DNA of 8,066 bases from an uncultured Acidiphilium sp. (GTDB lineage Bacteria > Bacillota > Clostridia > Christensenellales > Borkfalkiaceae): positions 1 through 8,066 of the forward strand of contig CABUWK010000059.1 of assembly GCA_902495325.1 (NCBI GenBank), in the 5' to 3' direction. Made by a program: the position numbers and the translations under genes. This document shows, in pieces, positions 5,812-8,066 of this stretch (its first letter is position 1; each line of letters starts with the position of its first letter). A model generated the notes under the pieces. The model was not told the origin of the DNA. It saw only the letters and a list, made by a program, of their open reading frames with translations, and searched no databases.

Positions 5812-7197
5812 TCAACTCTTTTTTGACTCCATTTTAAATGTCAGATTTCTGTAATACCAGTCATCGGCACCAGCCCCGTTTGCACCAAACAGCACATAGA
5901 AATCGTTGCCGATTTCCGAAGTGGCTACCGAAAATACTTCCTTCACATCTCCGTAATCTTTTTTGATTATCCCTCCTCCGTAATTATAGTCGTTATAATA
6001 AAAACATTTTGCCGAATCTTTGTCTTTGCTATTATACAAAAACATATATTGATAACCGTTATTCTTTTCTTTCATTTGGAAAGTAATCGTAAATGTCACT
6101 TCTTTGATGCCAAGAGATATCAGGTTTGTCTTAGTTAAAGCCGCCATTTTATTCAAACTAAAATGGTTTTCCTCTATCACCTGATCAAACTGATCGGCAT
6201 CCGTAACAAGATGTTCACTTTGACTGCTATGCGAAACGGAAAAATCCCATTTTGCATATAAATCAACATCTTTTTTGCTGTTTGCTGCAATTACAAATAC
6301 GCGATGTGTCAATTCTTTATCATCAAACCATCCGCGAAAATCCAATGCAGCCCGCCTGTAGTCATTAAAGATTGCGATTCCATGATGAGACAAATCCAAC
6401 CCGATATCGTTAAAATAATATTCTTTCCCATAAGAACAGCAATCCTGGAAATACTGAACGGTAAAAGAAGTCAGATTATGATAAGTTATATTATAAATTT
6501 TCCGCCATACCGCCCGCAACGTCTCTGTCTTATACACGGTATAACCATACCCGAAATTACTTTTTTCTCCGTTCCAGGCATTCCAATTACCTGCATACCC
6601 GGCGCGAGAAACTGTCGGTAACTGGATCTCTTTACCGTATTTTACATGTTGAGAAGCCACATCTCCGGATCCGCCGTTTAAATCGAATGAAATAATAAAT
6701 TCCTTCAGCTCGATTTTCGCATAAAGCGTTTTATTCCCGATCGTACCTTGCGGTATTTTTGTAATTTTGTTTTTAAAATCGCTATCGGTATACCACCCCA
6801 TAAAAAGATAAGCTTCGCTGTTCAGAATCGGCAAAATTACTTCGTCCGTCACTTTAAAACTGTCAATCCGATTCTGAAATTCAATCAATGAGCTATCGAT
6901 CATCTCGTTCTTATCATCATAAACCGTATCGGGTATCACATAGTTTATCTGATATATTTTCTTCGAATCGATTTCCCATTGCGCATATAAATTGACATCC
7001 GGTCCGGAATAAGCGCAAACGGATTCGGGAGTAGCCTTGTCTCCGTCATAACGGGAATTAAAATACCAACCTTCAAAAATATAGCCTTCACGGGATGGCG
7101 TGGGAAGAATGAAAGAAAGATCCGTATTGACTATCCACTGCGGTTCATCCACCCCGCTTCCGTAAAACGAAATTTTCTTTCTCTCCCAAAGCTCCAT
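5812..7197 (-). CDS. C-terminal part of a surface protein with InlB-like (Listeria-Bacteroides) repeats
   Basis: This 461 aa ORF carries four InlB-type beta-repeats at about 8-74, 81-163, 166-231 and 234-317. Each has parts of the family signature: FEGWYFNS...LYAQW, FMGWYTDSDF...LYAKI, SFDLNGGSG...RAVW and FRGWFDDKEL...LYAKWDF. Such repeats are typical of extracellular proteins of Bacillota. They are followed by a beta-rich domain (about 330-461) with no recognised family and no LPXTG-type wall anchor. The ATG sits immediately after the TAA of the upstream ORF in the same frame, with no clear ribosome site before it, and the protein has no signal peptide. I read it as the downstream part of one gene split by a stop codon, not as an independent gene. 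The repeat type is clear; whether it is made is doubtful. Confidence 0.8.
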   Translation of the reverse strand: MELWERKKISFYGSGVDEPQWIVNTDLSFILPTPSREGYIFEGWYFNSRYDGDKATPESVCAYSGPDVNLYAQWEIDSKKIYQINYVIPDTVYDDKNEMIDSSLIEFQNRIDSFKVTDEVILPILNSEAYLFMGWYTDSDFKNKITKIPQGTIGNKTLYAKIELKEFIISFDLNGGSGDVASQHVKYGKEIQLPTVSRAGYAGNWNAWNGEKSNFGYGYTVYKTETLRAVWRKIYNITYHNLTSFTVQYFQDCCSYGKEYYFNDIGLDLSHHGIAIFNDYRRAALDFRGWFDDKELTHRVFVIAANSKKDVDLYAKWDFSVSHSSQSEHLVTDADQFDQVIEENHFSLNKMAALTKTNLISLGIKEVTFTITFQMKEKNNGYQYMFLYNSKDKDSAKCFYYNDYNYGGGIIKKDYGDVKEVFSVATSEIGNDFYVLFGANGAGADDWYYRNLTFKMESKKS

Positions 7198-7929
7198 TTA
7201 TACATTGCCGATCTTTTCACTCGCATAGAACAGAAAAAGATATCTCACCTTGTTCTCCGCATAAAACTCGTAAGAATTATCTGCACTTGCTATCAGATTT
7301 AAATTTTCATCCAGCAGTTGCATATTTAAAGACGCGTCGCTCTTTGTCAGATAATAATAGGAATCTACCGCATCCAAAGCAAAATACTTTTCCTTCTCGT
7401 CTTTATAGGAAACAACACTCTGTTTTCGCGGAAGTTTTTCCGGACTGAAGGTAATTCGGATACGATCTATAATCTGTTCTTTTCCGTTAACGGTAAGCAG
7501 GTATTCTGTCTGCTTATTCAGCTCTGCCGTATAACTTCGTGATTTTTCGGTTGTCTGCCCCGGGACCAATGAAACTTGTATTCCTTCTCCCGTTGCGTTA
7601 TCCGCAATAGAAAATCCCGCACCGAACGGTACGGTAATAAGGAATTTCCCCGAAGAATACGGCTGAAAGACATATTTCTGTTTACCGCCGGGAAGGACAT
7701 ATAAGCTTTCCTGTTTATCAGCCCTGACTTCGATCGCCGTTTCTTCCTCATATAAAATCTGATTTTCATTTTTTACAACAAACGGTAACATGTTACCATT
7801 GTCATCTTTTTCATTCAAGAATTCTATACTACCATATCCGTTGTATGTTTGTGCAAAAACGCTGAAACCGAACTCACGATCCATTCTTGTTGCCGACGTC
7901 GTATCATTCAACAAGACAATATTCTCCAC
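7198..7929 (-). CDS. N-terminal fragment of the same surface protein, cut by an insertion sequence
   Basis: The product is 243 aa if read from the GTG at 7927-7929. It is beta-rich and globular, with segments such as LYVLPGGKQKYVFQPYSSG and KFLITVPF. I do not recognise a named family, although the layout is like the beta-sandwich pre-peptidase-type domains found in exported proteins. It has no signal peptide, which is odd for a protein leading into InlB repeats. The frame stays open upstream of the GTG (codons for LRQGGY) up to the likely end of an insertion sequence near 7950, and an in-frame TGA appears only inside that element (7957-7959). The true start was therefore probably lost. An AAGGCGG stretch before the GTG could allow weak initiation. 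The ORF ends in a TAA directly followed by the ATG of the repeat-containing part. Confidence 0.7.
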   Translation of the reverse strand: MENIVLLNDTTSATRMDREFGFSVFAQTYNGYGSIEFLNEKDDNGNMLPFVVKNENQILYEEETAIEVRADKQESLYVLPGGKQKYVFQPYSSGKFLITVPFGAGFSIADNATGEGIQVSLVPGQTTEKSRSYTAELNKQTEYLLTVNGKEQIIDRIRITFSPEKLPRKQSVVSYKDEKEKYFALDAVDSYYYLTKSDASLNMQLLDENLNLIASADNSYEFYAENKVRYLFLFYASEKIGNV

Positions 7930-7949
7930 ATAACCGCCTTGTCTTAATA

Positions 7950-8066
7950 GGTAATGTCAAGAATTTTGTGTAAACACCTTGTAAATTTTTTGGTGGTTTA
8001 GCTAAATAAATCAGTTAGTTGCGGTTGAGCAAGAGCAAAACCTTTATGTATGCGTTCTTCGCTTTC
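7950..8066. mobile_element. End of an insertion sequence (IS256-like terminus, rest outside the window)
   Basis: The terminus appears to begin at GGTAATGTCAAG (7950) and continue through AATTTTGTGTAAACACC. A GTGTAAA stretch near the tip is typical of IS256-family inverted repeats, which is why I lean to that family. Three things agree: the surface-protein reading frame runs to this point and stops just inside it, base composition changes, and an open frame ends 48 bases in, as expected for the 3' end of a transposase gene. The other inverted repeat and the target duplication lie outside the window, so family and exact boundary are uncertain. Confidence 0.5.
7998..8066 (-). CDS. 3' end of a probable transposase gene (partial)
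   Basis: Only the last 22 codons are in the window, ending with TAA at 7998-8000; the visible tail ends in QPQLTDLFS. The tail is too short to assign a family. The call rests on position: the stop lies 48 bases inside an insertion-sequence-like terminus, and the gene would read outward toward the broken surface-protein gene. It could instead be a chance open frame. Confidence 0.4.
   Translation of the reverse strand, partial: ESEERIHKGFALAQPQLTDLFS

Larger units (their letters stand above)
5812..7949 (-). pseudogene. Broken InlB-repeat surface-protein gene (5' end lost, one internal stop)
   Basis: The two ORFs here are in one frame and read through as about 710 codons if the single TAA at 7198-7200 is ignored. 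The protein order would be an N-terminal beta domain, four InlB-like repeats and a C-terminal beta domain, a sensible arrangement for one secreted protein. Two lesions are visible: loss of the start and signal peptide at an insertion-sequence boundary near 7950, and the in-frame stop. Other genes in the window also end in TAA, so recoding of TAA is unlikely. Lower GC than the genes to the left suggests an accessory, possibly acquired, gene. Confidence 0.65.

Overview
The window looks like a piece of chromosome from a low-to-moderate-GC member of the Bacillota (Clostridia-like). The evidence is purine-rich Shine-Dalgarno sites, sigma-A type -35/-10 promoters with 17-base spacers, a Clostridia/Bacilli-style XRE regulator, and a surface protein with InlB-type (Listeria-Bacteroides) repeats. 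This assignment is inference; there is no rRNA or other phylogenetic marker beyond the housekeeping enzymes.

Left part (1-3765) is a compact housekeeping block with slightly higher GC. A phospho-sugar mutase of the PgcA/PGM2 type (minus strand) and a polyprenyl-phosphate glycosyltransferase (plus strand) are transcribed divergently from a 309-base region that holds one good promoter for each direction. The glycosyltransferase overlaps uracil-DNA glycosylase (ung) by 17 bases, so these two form an operon that ends at a strong, probably bidirectional, terminator. The mutase would supply glucose-1-phosphate for nucleotide sugars and the glycosyltransferase would move a sugar onto a lipid carrier, so the divergent pair makes sense for envelope glycan synthesis.

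Middle part (3766-5811) holds a two-gene minus-strand operon: an XRE-type DNA-binding protein with two C-terminal membrane helices, followed 15 bases later by a small secreted protein of unknown family. A well-formed promoter lies about 165 bases upstream of the regulator. The promoter/leader shares four short blocks, in the same order, with the 3' end and downstream flank of the secreted-protein gene, which may be the scar of an old tandem duplication. Beyond this is about 640 bases without genes, containing three degenerate palindromic (MITE-like) repeats and a terminator.

Right part (5812-8066) is more AT-rich and appears to be a broken surface-protein gene. Two minus-strand ORFs (243 and 461 aa) lie in the same frame and are separated only by a TAA stop. 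Together they would form one exported protein with a beta-rich N-terminal part, four InlB-like repeats and a C-terminal beta domain. The 5' end, with the expected signal peptide, is missing: the open frame runs straight into what looks like the end of an insertion sequence (from about 7950 to beyond the window) that also carries the 3' tail of a probable transposase gene.

I found no CRISPR array, tRNA, rRNA or clear new defence system. The most notable observations are the doubly damaged surface-protein gene, the membrane-bound regulator/secreted protein pair, and the nested palindromic repeats.
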